Assembly: GCA_001298575.1 (NCBI GenBank)
Contig: LJCV01000133.1
Span: forward strand, 27,540 to 91,539
Source: Actinobacteria bacterium OK074
Lineage (GTDB): Bacteria; Actinomycetota; Actinomycetes; Streptomycetales; Streptomycetaceae
Direction: 5' to 3'
DNA length: 64,000 nucleotides
Under the pieces are notes generated by a model that saw only the letters and a program-made list of their open reading frames with translations, was not told where the DNA came from and searched no databases. Below are positions 34,053 through 41,384 of this stretch, piece by piece. The position numbers and the translations under genes are program-made. Positions within the stretch are counted from its first letter, which is position 1, and each line of letters starts with the position of its first letter.

Positions 34053-35012
34053 TCAGCAGAAGGTGGCGGCCGCGGGAGCCGTCCTGGTCGCGTCCAGCAA
34101 CTGGTGCACCGCGACCACGTCCATGCGGGCCGGTGAGCCCAGGACCGAGCCGCAGCTCTCCGGGCGGGGCGGCAACGACGGGCCCTGCGCCACCACCACG
34201 TGCCACAGGCGGCCGTCCGTATGAGCGACGGTGACGTCCCAGCGCGGCGCGGCGCCCTTCGTGCGGACGACGGTCAGCGCGTCCGCGGCGTACTCGCGGG
34301 CCGCGCCGCGCACCGCCAGCTCGGCGGCCTGCGCGGGCCGCTCCCAGGCGGAGTTGCCGCGGCAGCCCTCGACCACGACACGCCCCTCGCGCGCGCCCTG
34401 GAGGACCTCCTTGACGTGGTGGGCCTGGGCGCGCCCGTAGGCGTATCCGTACGGCAGGACGAGCATCGTGGGCGAGAACCGGTGGCCGCCGAGGTGGGTG
34501 ACCTCCCAGACGCCCTCGACTCCGGAGGCGTCCAGTTCGGCCGCGAGGGGGCGTCCCAGGAGGGCGCAGCAGCGGTCGCGCTTGCCGTTGGTGCACACGA
34601 GCGCGAGCGGGTCGCCCGTGTGCGGCCGGCCCCCGAACACGGTGTCGAAGCTGCTCGGGTCGCCGGCGCCGAGCGCGGCGAAGTCGACGCCCAGCAGCCA
34701 CTCGGGGGCGGTCGTGGTGGCGCTGTGCAGCCATACGCGGCCGGGCACGGTGTGGGCCACGTACAGCTGCCGTACGGGAGGCGTGCCGGGGTCGGCGTGG
34801 CGGCCGGGGCGGCGGATCAGCGCGATCCGTACGCCCGTTCCCTCCGCGGCGGCCTCCAGGGCGCGGCCGAGCGCGGGATCCAGGTGGCTCGAAGTGAGCG
34901 CCTTGGCACCCCAGGGGCCGGGCTGCTCCAGGAGAAGCCACGTCCTCGCGGTGGCCGCGGTCCCCGCAAGGGGCTCGTCGAGGTCCCGGGACGCGGTCGT
35001 GCACGTACTCAC
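34053..35012 (-). CDS. Sucrase/ferredoxin-like family protein, iron-regulated
   Basis: A 319-aa thioredoxin-fold ferredoxin-like protein. Family motifs are LVCTNGKRDRCCALLGRPLAAEL and VTHLGGHRFSPTMLVLPYGYAYGR; the CxNGxRDxCC cysteines are candidates for an iron-sulfur site. The role is unproven; relatives are linked to iron/siderophore reduction. The GTG at 35012 is immediately downstream of, and overlaps, an iron box that contains a TAGGCT -10, so the mRNA is probably leaderless and repressed by DmdR when iron is plentiful. The frame is open to 35093 upstream, but those residues would span the operator. Confidence 0.82.
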   Translation of the reverse strand: MSTCTTASRDLDEPLAGTAATARTWLLLEQPGPWGAKALTSSHLDPALGRALEAAAEGTGVRIALIRRPGRHADPGTPPVRQLYVAHTVPGRVWLHSATTTAPEWLLGVDFAALGAGDPSSFDTVFGGRPHTGDPLALVCTNGKRDRCCALLGRPLAAELDASGVEGVWEVTHLGGHRFSPTMLVLPYGYAYGRAQAHHVKEVLQGAREGRVVVEGCRGNSAWERPAQAAELAVRGAAREYAADALTVVRTKGAAPRWDVTVAHTDGRLWHVVVAQGPSLPPRPESCGSVLGSPARMDVVAVHQLLDATRTAPAAATFC

Positions 35013-35030
35013 AGAGGTGAGCCTAACCTG
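35012..35030 (-). promoter_or_regulatory. Iron box (DmdR/IdeR operator) with embedded -10
   Basis: The minus strand reads CAGGTTAGGCTCACCTCTG, close to the consensus TTAGGTTAGGCTCACCTAA. TAGGCT inside it (35020-35025) is a good -10 seven bases before the GTG. Repressor binding would cover both -10 and start codon. Confidence 0.75.
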
Positions 35031-35213
35031 ACTTTGATCAGGGCGAGTTCCGGTCGCGGGACGGGGAGCGTGTCGGGGGCGCTTCAGGCGCACGCAGGGG
35101 CGCGTGAGGTGCGCTGTGATCGTGGGTTGTGCGCCGGGCGCGACGGGAGTGCGCCCGGGGCGTCGAACGGGACGAAGTCGCTGGTGAGGTCCTTGATGCA
35201 GTGGGGCGCGAGG

Positions 35214-36530
35214 TCACTCGGGCAGCGGCTGCGGTGGCCGTGTCCCCACGTAGTGGCCGCTCGGACGCATGCGCAACGGACGCTCCTCGTATTCCTCCAG
35301 GGCGTGGGCGATCCACCCCGCCGTCCGGGCGACGGAGAACACCGTCTCGCCCGCGGAGGCGGCCATTCCGCTGGACGTGGTGAGCACCGCCAGGGCCAGG
35401 TCCACGTTGGCGTGCAGGGGCGCGTGCCGGGCCGTCGTGGCCACGACGTCGTACGCCGCGGCCAGGGCGGGCGCGGCCGTGGGGATGTCCTCCAGGAGGG
35501 CGAACAGGGCACGCGCGCGTGGGTCCTCGCCCGGGTAGAGGCGGTGGCCCAGGCCGGGGATACGGCGTCCGGCGCGCAGTTCGTCGGCGACCACGGGGGC
35601 CGCGTCGCCCTGGTCCAGGACCTCCAGGAGCAACCGGTGGGCGAGACCGCTGGCCGCGCCGTGCAACGGGCCCTCGACCACGCCGAGTCCCGCCGACACG
35701 GCCGCGTACGTGTGCGCGCGGGCCGAGGCGGCGACGCGGACCGCGAGGGTGGAGGCGGCCAGGTCGTGGTCGATCAGGAGGCCGAGTGCCGTGTTCAGGA
35801 CGTGAAGTGACGGCTCGTCCGGGTCGCGGCCGCTGAGCCGTCGCCACAGGCGGTTGGCCAGCGGCTCGGTGTCCCGGTCCTGGCCCCGGTGGACCGCGCG
35901 CACGGGCGGGAGCGCCGCCACGAGGGTCGGGATCAGGGTGCGGGCGGTGCCGAGGACCGCGTCCGGCGAGAGGTCGAAGCGGAGCGGGTCCGCGGTGGCC
36001 GCCGCGGTCACCGCGACGCGCAGCCGGTCGGCGGGGGAGCTGTGCTCGGGCAGCGCGGCGACGGCCCGGCGGGCGGCGGCCACGGCGGCCTCGGGGGCGG
36101 TGAAGACGACCCCCGGGCTCAGGTGGCCGGTCCACAGCCACTCCGCGATCTCCTCGTACGAGTGGCGCGCGGCCAGCTCGGTGGCGTCGACGCCGCGGTA
36201 GTAGTACCGGTCCTTGTCGATGAGGGTGATCCGGGTGCGTACGGCCAACTCGCCGCCGGAGGCCGAACTCCCGCCCGCGTCGCGTCTGTTGCGCCGTGCG
36301 AGCGCGGCGACCTCCTTGGCGTCGAAGGTGCTCGCGCGGCCGCCCGGCTCGCGGCGGCTGCCGAGCTGGCCGCGGCTCACGTACGCGTACACGGTCTCGG
36401 GCTCCACGCCGAGCAGTTCGGCGGTCTCCCGGGTGCTGAGCCGTGCGGGGTCGCGCGACGGGCGGGCGGAGTCGGAGGTGGGGCGGGCGGAGTGGGCGGA
36501 GTGGGTGGAGGCCGGTTCGTGATCCCTCAT
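35214..36530 (-). CDS. Citrate synthase-family protein with N-terminal DNA-binding domain
   Basis: A 438-aa protein. Residues about 28-75 form a MerR/excisionase-type helix-turn-helix (RLSTRETAELLGVEPETVYAYVSRGQLGSRREPGGRASTFDAKEVAALARR). A citrate synthase fold follows with GPLHGAASGLAHRLLLEVL, PGLGHRLYPGEDPRARALF and HANVDLALAVL, so the catalytic His/His/Asp set looks present. It may be both a metabolic enzyme and a regulator, or a sensor of oxaloacetate or acetyl-CoA. It is divergent from a second citrate synthase gene, with AT-rich repeats between. The start is uncertain (ATG 36530 or 36548). Confidence 0.82.
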   Translation of the reverse strand: MRDHEPASTHSAHSARPTSDSARPSRDPARLSTRETAELLGVEPETVYAYVSRGQLGSRREPGGRASTFDAKEVAALARRNRRDAGGSSASGGELAVRTRITLIDKDRYYYRGVDATELAARHSYEEIAEWLWTGHLSPGVVFTAPEAAVAAARRAVAALPEHSSPADRLRVAVTAAATADPLRFDLSPDAVLGTARTLIPTLVAALPPVRAVHRGQDRDTEPLANRLWRRLSGRDPDEPSLHVLNTALGLLIDHDLAASTLAVRVAASARAHTYAAVSAGLGVVEGPLHGAASGLAHRLLLEVLDQGDAAPVVADELRAGRRIPGLGHRLYPGEDPRARALFALLEDIPTAAPALAAAYDVVATTARHAPLHANVDLALAVLTTSSGMAASAGETVFSVARTAGWIAHALEEYEERPLRMRPSGHYVGTRPPQPLPE

Positions 36531-36550
36531 GGACGTCACCGTACCCATGG

Positions 36551-36595
36551 ATTGATGTATTGATCGAATCAATATTGACAGAGATTGGATCAACA
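36551..36595. promoter_or_regulatory. AT-rich TTGAT/TTGAC array between the citrate synthase genes
   Basis: TTGAT at 36552 and 36560, TTGAC at 36575 and TTGGAT at 36585, plus the inverted AATCAAT at 36567-36573, fill an AT-rich 45-bp stretch between the divergent starts. It is a plausible operator for the helix-turn-helix citrate synthase-like protein. Similar arrays occur elsewhere in the window (see findings). Confidence 0.5.
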
Positions 36596-36627
36596 ATGGA
36601 CAGTCGAATCAAGTCCAAGGAGGAATC

Positions 36628-37794
36628 ATGCCGATCAACCGAGCCGCGTCCACCTCCGTCGATGTACCGCGGGGTCTCGCGGGCGTCGTCGTCACCGACA
36701 CCGAAATCGGCGACGTCAGAGGCGCTCAGGGCTTCTACCACTACCGCCAGTACTCGGCCGTCGAACTCGCGCAGACCCGCGGATTCGAGGACGTCTGGCA
36801 CCTGATGGTCCACGGCGAACTGCCCGACGCCGCGCAACGGACGGCGTTCGCCGCGCACACCGCGACGCTGCGCCGGCTCCCCGACGAGGTGCGGCTCGCG
36901 TTGCCGTCGATCGCCGCGGGGACGGGCCGGTCGGGGCCGCTCGCGGGGCTGCGTACGGCGCTGTCGTTGCTCGGGGCGGCGAAGGGGTTCCGTCCGGTGT
37001 ACGACATCGACGCGGACCGGCGCCGGGCCGACACCGTCGTGGCCTCCGCCGCCGTACCCACGCTGCTGACGGCGCTGTACCGCCTGGGGAGCGGACTGGA
37101 GCCGGTCGAGCCGCGCGAGGACCTCTCCTACGCGGCCAACTACCTGTACATGTTGACGGGTTCGGAACCCGACCCGCTGCGCGCACGGGCGATCGAGCAA
37201 TACTTGATCTCAACCATTGACCACGGATTCAATGCATCAACCTTCACGGCGAGGGTGATCGCCTCGACCGGAGCGGACGTCGCGGCCGCACTGGTCGGCG
37301 CGGTGGGCGCCCTCTCGGGCCCCCTGCACGGCGGCGCTCCGAGCCGCGCCCTCGACACCCTGGACGCGATCGGCACCCCCGAGCGCATCGACGGCTGGGT
37401 CCGCGAACACGTCCTTGCGGGCGACCGCATCATGGGCTTCGGCCACGCCGTGTACCGCACGGAGGACCCCCGCTCCCGGATGCTGCGCGGCATCGCCGAA
37501 CAGTTCGGCGGCCCCCTGGTCGACCTCGCCGTAGAGGTGGAACGCCACGTGGAGGCGATCCTGGCGGAACTGAAACCGGGCCGCGAACTCCACACCAACG
37601 TCGAGTTCTACGCGGGCGTGGTCATGGAACTCTGCGGCCTCCCCCGGGAGATGTTCACCCCGACGTTCGCCTCGGGACGAGTGATCGGCTGGAGCGCGAA
37701 CATCCTGGAACAGGCCCGGGACCCGAAGATCATCAGGCCGGCGGCACGGTATGTGGGGCCGGAGCCGCGGGTGGCCGTACCGCTGATGAACTGA
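36628..37794 (+). CDS. Citrate synthase (CitA-like)
   Basis: A 388-aa enzyme condensing acetyl-CoA (or propionyl-CoA) with oxaloacetate. Active-site segments are STIDHGFNASTFTARVI, SGPLHGGAPSRALDTLD and GFGHAVYRTEDPRSRML. The final segment reads NVEFYAGVVME, with Glu where Asp is usual. AGGAGG precedes the ATG at 36628. Codons in 37201-37250 (ttg, tca, att, aat, gca, tca) are strikingly rare for this genome and coincide with another TTGAT/TTGAC patch. It is divergent from the DNA-binding citrate synthase-like gene, which may regulate it. Confidence 0.93.
   Translation: MPINRAASTSVDVPRGLAGVVVTDTEIGDVRGAQGFYHYRQYSAVELAQTRGFEDVWHLMVHGELPDAAQRTAFAAHTATLRRLPDEVRLALPSIAAGTGRSGPLAGLRTALSLLGAAKGFRPVYDIDADRRRADTVVASAAVPTLLTALYRLGSGLEPVEPREDLSYAANYLYMLTGSEPDPLRARAIEQYLISTIDHGFNASTFTARVIASTGADVAAALVGAVGALSGPLHGGAPSRALDTLDAIGTPERIDGWVREHVLAGDRIMGFGHAVYRTEDPRSRMLRGIAEQFGGPLVDLAVEVERHVEAILAELKPGRELHTNVEFYAGVVMELCGLPREMFTPTFASGRVIGWSANILEQARDPKIIRPAARYVGPEPRVAVPLMN
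37201..37250 (+). other. Rare-codon, AT-rich patch inside the citrate synthase gene
   Basis: TTGAT at 37204, TTGAC at 37216, TTCAAT at 37229 and ATCAAC at 37236 occur within 40 bp and encode the conserved active-site stretch LISTIDHGFNAST. Neighbouring codons are nearly all GC-ending. Protein conservation alone does not require these codons, so a DNA-level function or a local mutational effect is likely. Confidence 0.55.
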
Positions 37795-37806
37795 TCCGGC
37801 CGGACG

Positions 37807-38505
37807 TCAGCCGGGCGAGGGCGCCCCGTTCCCGGGGGATTCGTTGATCGCTCGGTCGAAGAGCCGGAAGAAGCGTCCCTCGGCGGTATCGGCCGGGAGC
37901 GCTGCCTTGGACTCGCGGGACAGGGCCCAGTAGCGGCGGAACACCGGGCTACGGACGAGGTGACGCGCATGAGCGAGCATCTCGGCCTCTGTGACGCTGC
38001 CCCATTCGTACAGGAGCACGTAGTGGCTGAAAGTGAGGTTCGCGAAGAGCATTTGGCGTACCTCGGTGGGGGATTGCCCTGGCCAGTCGTTCCACACCTG
38101 GGCCAGAGTCGGATCGGCCATCTGCATCTGTGTCAGCTGGACATGGAGACTGCGCAGGTCCGAGTCGGCGCTCCTTTTGAGTTCGCTGCGTGAAGCGATC
38201 AACTCCTCGCGTTGCAGCGCCAGTTCCTGACGCTGCAGACGGAGTTCCCGTTGTTGGAAGAGGAGCGTGACGACAAGGAGGAGAAGTGCCACGCCCGAGA
38301 AGACAGCGCTGACCGCGCCGAAGTAGTCACCCAGGGCGCTGCGTTGGGCAGCGGCGTGGATACCGCCGTTCGCACGCTCCACGCCGTCGATCAACCAGCC
38401 GCTGACGGCGATCGAGGCCAACCCCACGAGGCCGATGCCGGCAACGCCCGCGACGAGCCAGGCGCTGATCCCGGCCACCGAACGCCATGACGTTGTGCGG
38501 ACCAA
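37807..38505 (-). CDS. DUF6082 protein, membrane-anchored
   Basis: A 232-aa protein. There are two TM segments at the N-terminus (WLVAGVAGIGLVGLASIAVSG and FSGVALLLLVVTLLF), then a Gln/Glu/Leu-rich coiled coil (QQRELRLQRQELALQREEL). The DUF6082 domain follows (LTQMQMADPTLAQVW, RQMLFANLTFSHYVLLYEWG, RSPVFRRYWALSRE). TTG 38505 is chosen because GGGAGG lies five bases upstream; the frame is open to ATG 38574. A soluble paralogue is at 39157-39663. The function is unknown. Confidence 0.75.
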   Translation of the reverse strand: MVRTTSWRSVAGISAWLVAGVAGIGLVGLASIAVSGWLIDGVERANGGIHAAAQRSALGDYFGAVSAVFSGVALLLLVVTLLFQQRELRLQRQELALQREELIASRSELKRSADSDLRSLHVQLTQMQMADPTLAQVWNDWPGQSPTEVRQMLFANLTFSHYVLLYEWGSVTEAEMLAHARHLVRSPVFRRYWALSRESKAALPADTAEGRFFRLFDRAINESPGNGAPSPG

Positions 38506-38660
38506 AAGTTCCTCCCGGAGTCGACCGGGATGGTTCCCGACTGGACGGAGGAAAAACTCGGGTGCGCGATCCATCGACTTGGCCGAAGGGCCCGCAGCCG
38601 TATCGATGACGGGCCCTTACGGGACGAGAGGAGGAACGCGTACGCCCGGCGGCCGTCCCT

Positions 38661-38897
38661 TCAGGCGTCCGGGATGTCCCTCTTCGCGCGGACCAGGGTC
38701 TCGCGCGTGACGATCACGATGCGTTCGTAGTCGGCACGTGCGGCGTCAGGCGGCAGTTCGGGGTCGAGTTCCGCGGTCGCTTCGCGCCCAATGACGGCGA
38801 AGTCGCCATCGCTGAGTTCAAAGATGTCGGGGCACGACTGGCCAGTGCCGCTGCCGCGCTCGCGGGGCGGGACCCCGAGACGTCGCACGATTTTCAC
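38661..38897 (-). CDS. Small conserved protein of unknown function
   Basis: A 78-aa protein whose C-terminal 55 residues (SCPDIFELSDGDFAVIGREATAELDPELPPDAARADYERIVIVTRETL) match a small Streptomyces family often found beside XRE regulators, as I recall. The start is uncertain. GTG 38897 has no good Shine-Dalgarno. An ATG at about 38947 with AGGAG upstream is in a different frame, so an N-terminal frameshift is possible. It lies between the two DUF6082 genes. Confidence 0.6.
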   Translation of the reverse strand: MKIVRRLGVPPRERGSGTGQSCPDIFELSDGDFAVIGREATAELDPELPPDAARADYERIVIVTRETLVRAKRDIPDA

Positions 38898-39156
38898 AGG
38901 GAGGAACCAATCCTTCAGCTCGGAGTGACGGGTGCCCTCCGGGCATGGCGGTCTCCTGGCAGCTGTGTGCGTCGGAGTGGCCTGCCTCCGAACGCGAAGG
39001 TGTTCGTCGGAGTGCCCGAAGAGGGCCGGAGGACAAGATATCGATGTTGCTGACGTGGCGGGTGAGCAAACGAGAACTGGCCGAGTGAAGTTCGAGCTCC
39101 GCTCTTGACGGAAGGGTGTTCCGAGATGAGCGAGGCCCCGGCGCATCCCCTGACGG

Positions 39157-39663
39157 TCACGCGGCGTCGTCGGGCGGCTGGCCCACGACCCACCATTCCT
39201 CCGCGTCGGCGTCCCCGAGATCCTGGATCAGATCGTCCGTCATGCGTCCCAGGGCGGACTCCTCCGAGGCATTGGGCAGACTCTTCCGATGATGGCGCGT
39301 GGCCTCCCAGTACTCCCGGAACACCCGGTTCTGGCACATGATCCGCAGGTGGCCATAGAGTTCCGCTCGCGTGAAGGCCCCGATCCGGTAGTAGTACAGA
39401 TTGTTGACATACAACGCGTTCGCGAACAGGAACTGCCGCTGCTTCCCCGCCGGAACATCCGTCTCGTACGTGTCGAGGACCGCCGCCAGGTCCGGGTCGT
39501 CCATCGCCTTGCAGAGCAGGTCGAAGTGGAGGCGGTGCTGTTCTGTTAGCGCGGCGCGTTTGCGCTGTTGGGCGCGGTGTTCCGTCACGGCCTCGACCGC
39601 GTGGGTGATACCCGCCCTGGCGGAGGAGGCGAACCTCCGTAGCGCGAAGCCGTCTGCCGTCAT
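39157..39663 (-). CDS. DUF6082 protein, soluble form
   Basis: A 168-aa paralogue of the 37807 protein without TM segments. An Ala/Arg-rich helix (1-45) is followed by LHFDLLCKAMDDPDLAAVLDTYETD, RQFLFANALYVNNLYYYRIGAFTRAELYGHLRIMCQNRVFREYWEATRHHRKSLP and an acidic tail. The ATG at 39663 follows a G-rich stretch. Codon use is less GC-biased than in neighbours (attgttgacatac), which suggests recent acquisition of the island. Confidence 0.75.
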   Translation of the reverse strand: MTADGFALRRFASSARAGITHAVEAVTEHRAQQRKRAALTEQHRLHFDLLCKAMDDPDLAAVLDTYETDVPAGKQRQFLFANALYVNNLYYYRIGAFTRAELYGHLRIMCQNRVFREYWEATRHHRKSLPNASEESALGRMTDDLIQDLGDADAEEWWVVGQPPDDAA

Positions 39664-40028
39664 CCCGACCCCCGATCCAAGCGACCGTGCGCCGCTCGTC
39701 GGGTGCGGGTCAACAAGTGGGGACCGGCGAGCGATGGGCGGCGCTTGCCGTCTCCCAGAGTGCCGAGCGGTTCTGATCGGCGGGGAGGCGGAGAAGAGGC
39801 GCACGGAAGGAAGCGTGGGTCGCGTTTTCCGGCGCCATGTCCAACGTGTGCCCCGTGCGCGCCGCTGACAATCGTTCACCTTGCCCCGCTTGTGCCCACT
39901 CGTATCCTGGCCCGGCATTCACTTCTCGTACGGGACGCGCCCCGCCGCGGTGAACGCCGGGTCGTGAGACCGTCCCGTACGAGCACCGGCACGCGCCGGC
40001 GTACACGACAGGGCGAGAAGGGGCGCAC
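39664..40028. other. Divergent promoter region, DUF6082 / CobW GTPase
   Basis: This is a 365-bp gap. TTGCCC at 39881-39886 and TATCCT at 39903-39908 (16-bp spacer) form a plausible promoter for the GTPase gene. The half nearer the DUF6082 gene has no clear element. I see no Zur-type palindrome. Confidence 0.45.
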
Positions 40029-41375
40029 GTGAGTCAGGCGAGTCAGATGTCGGGTTCGGGGGAGGGGCTGGAGACGGGATCGGGATCGGGGCCGGGGCCG
40101 GAGGCGGGGCTGTTCGTGGGCGACGGTGTCCGGGCGGGCACGGGGGATGCTCGGCAGCCGAGTACCCGTCAGATCCCCGTCCTCGTCCTCGCCGGATTCC
40201 TCGGTTCCGGTAAGACCACCCTGCTCAACCACCTATTGCACCGCAGCGGCGGCAGCCGTATCGGGGCGCTCGTCAACGACTTCGGGGCCATCGAGATCGA
40301 CGCGATGGCCGTCGCGGGCGCGCTCGGGGACTCGACCGTGTCGCTCGGCAACGGATGCCTGTGCTGCGCCGTCGACGCCAGTGAACTCGACGTCTACCTG
40401 GAACGGCTGGCCCGTCCCTCCGCCCGTATCGACGTCATCGTCATCGAGGCCAGCGGACTGGCCGAGCCGCAGGAACTCGTGCGCATGCTGCTCGCCAGTG
40501 AGCATCCCGGAGTCGTGTACGGGGGGCTCGTGGAGGTCGTCGACGCCGCCGAATTCGACGACACGCGCGCGCGGCACCCCGAGATCGACCGGCACCTCGC
40601 CCTCGCCGACCTCGTCGTCGTCAACAAGACGGACCGCGCCGCCGACCCCGAACGGGTCCTCGGGCTCGTCCGTACGCTCGCCGACCGCGCCGCCGTCGTC
40701 CCCGCCGCCTACGGGCGCGTCGACCCCGAGTTCCTGTTCGACTGCCGGCCCAGCGAGGAGCGCATCGGACAGCTCTCCTTCGACGACCTGCACGATCATG
40801 ACCACGATCATGACCACGATCATGACCACGATCATGACCACGATCATGACCACGATCACGGTCATGAGCACCTTGCCGGCGGCGACCACGGCGGGCACCT
40901 CCACGCCGCCTACGACAGCCTGTCCTTCGCCTCCGAGAAGCCGCTCGACCCGCGTCAGCTCATGGAGTTCCTCGACAGCAGGCCCGACGGTCTGTACCGC
41001 ATCAAGGGATACGTCGACTTCGGCCCGTACGACCCCGGCAACCGCTACGCCGTGCACGCCGTGGGGCGGTTCCTGCGGTTCTACCCGGAGCCCTGGCCGT
41101 CCGGGCCGGGCGCGAGTCGCCTGACCCAACTCGTCCTCATCGGGGCCGGCATCGACGTCCCCGGCCTCCGCAAGGAACTGGACGCCTGCGTGGACGGCAG
41201 CCCCGCCCCGCATGCCGACGAGCACGGCATGTGGGGCGTCCTGAGATACGTCCAGGACCCCGAGACCTCCGACGCGACGGACCCGGACGAACCCCCGTTC
41301 GACGAAGCGTCCGACCCCGACCCCGACCCCGGCGTCGACCCCGAGGCCGACCCTGACTCGGACCCCGAGTACTAG
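40029..41375 (+). CDS. CobW/G3E-family GTPase with histidine-rich metal-binding insert
   Basis: A 448-aa putative metallochaperone or metal-insertase GTPase. An acidic/Gly-rich tail (1-45) precedes Walker A GFLGSGKTT, the metal motif NGCLCCAVD (CxCC), VIEASGLAEP and the G4 motif NKTD. A run of alternating His-Asp (about 24 residues) sits between the GTPase and the CobW C-terminal domain (GLYRIKGYVDFG, WPSGPGASRLTQLVLIGAGI). An Asp/Pro-rich tail ends the protein. Zinc or another divalent metal is likely. The GTG at 40029 follows GAGAAGG. Confidence 0.9.
   Translation: MSQASQMSGSGEGLETGSGSGPGPEAGLFVGDGVRAGTGDARQPSTRQIPVLVLAGFLGSGKTTLLNHLLHRSGGSRIGALVNDFGAIEIDAMAVAGALGDSTVSLGNGCLCCAVDASELDVYLERLARPSARIDVIVIEASGLAEPQELVRMLLASEHPGVVYGGLVEVVDAAEFDDTRARHPEIDRHLALADLVVVNKTDRAADPERVLGLVRTLADRAAVVPAAYGRVDPEFLFDCRPSEERIGQLSFDDLHDHDHDHDHDHDHDHDHDHDHDHGHEHLAGGDHGGHLHAAYDSLSFASEKPLDPRQLMEFLDSRPDGLYRIKGYVDFGPYDPGNRYAVHAVGRFLRFYPEPWPSGPGASRLTQLVLIGAGIDVPGLRKELDACVDGSPAPHADEHGMWGVLRYVQDPETSDATDPDEPPFDEASDPDPDPGVDPEADPDSDPEY
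40791..40850 (+). repeat. Five 12-bp tandem repeats encoding the His-Asp tract
   Basis: CACGATCATGAC is repeated five times perfectly, followed by diverged copies to about 40870. Identity at the DNA level, not just the protein level, shows recent expansion by slippage. The length is likely to vary between strains. Confidence 0.9.
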
Positions 41376-41384
41376 ACCCGGGTA

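Noticed and set aside
39664..40028. Zur box upstream of the His-rich GTPase gene
   Set aside because: No TGAAAATGATTTTCA-like palindrome was found.
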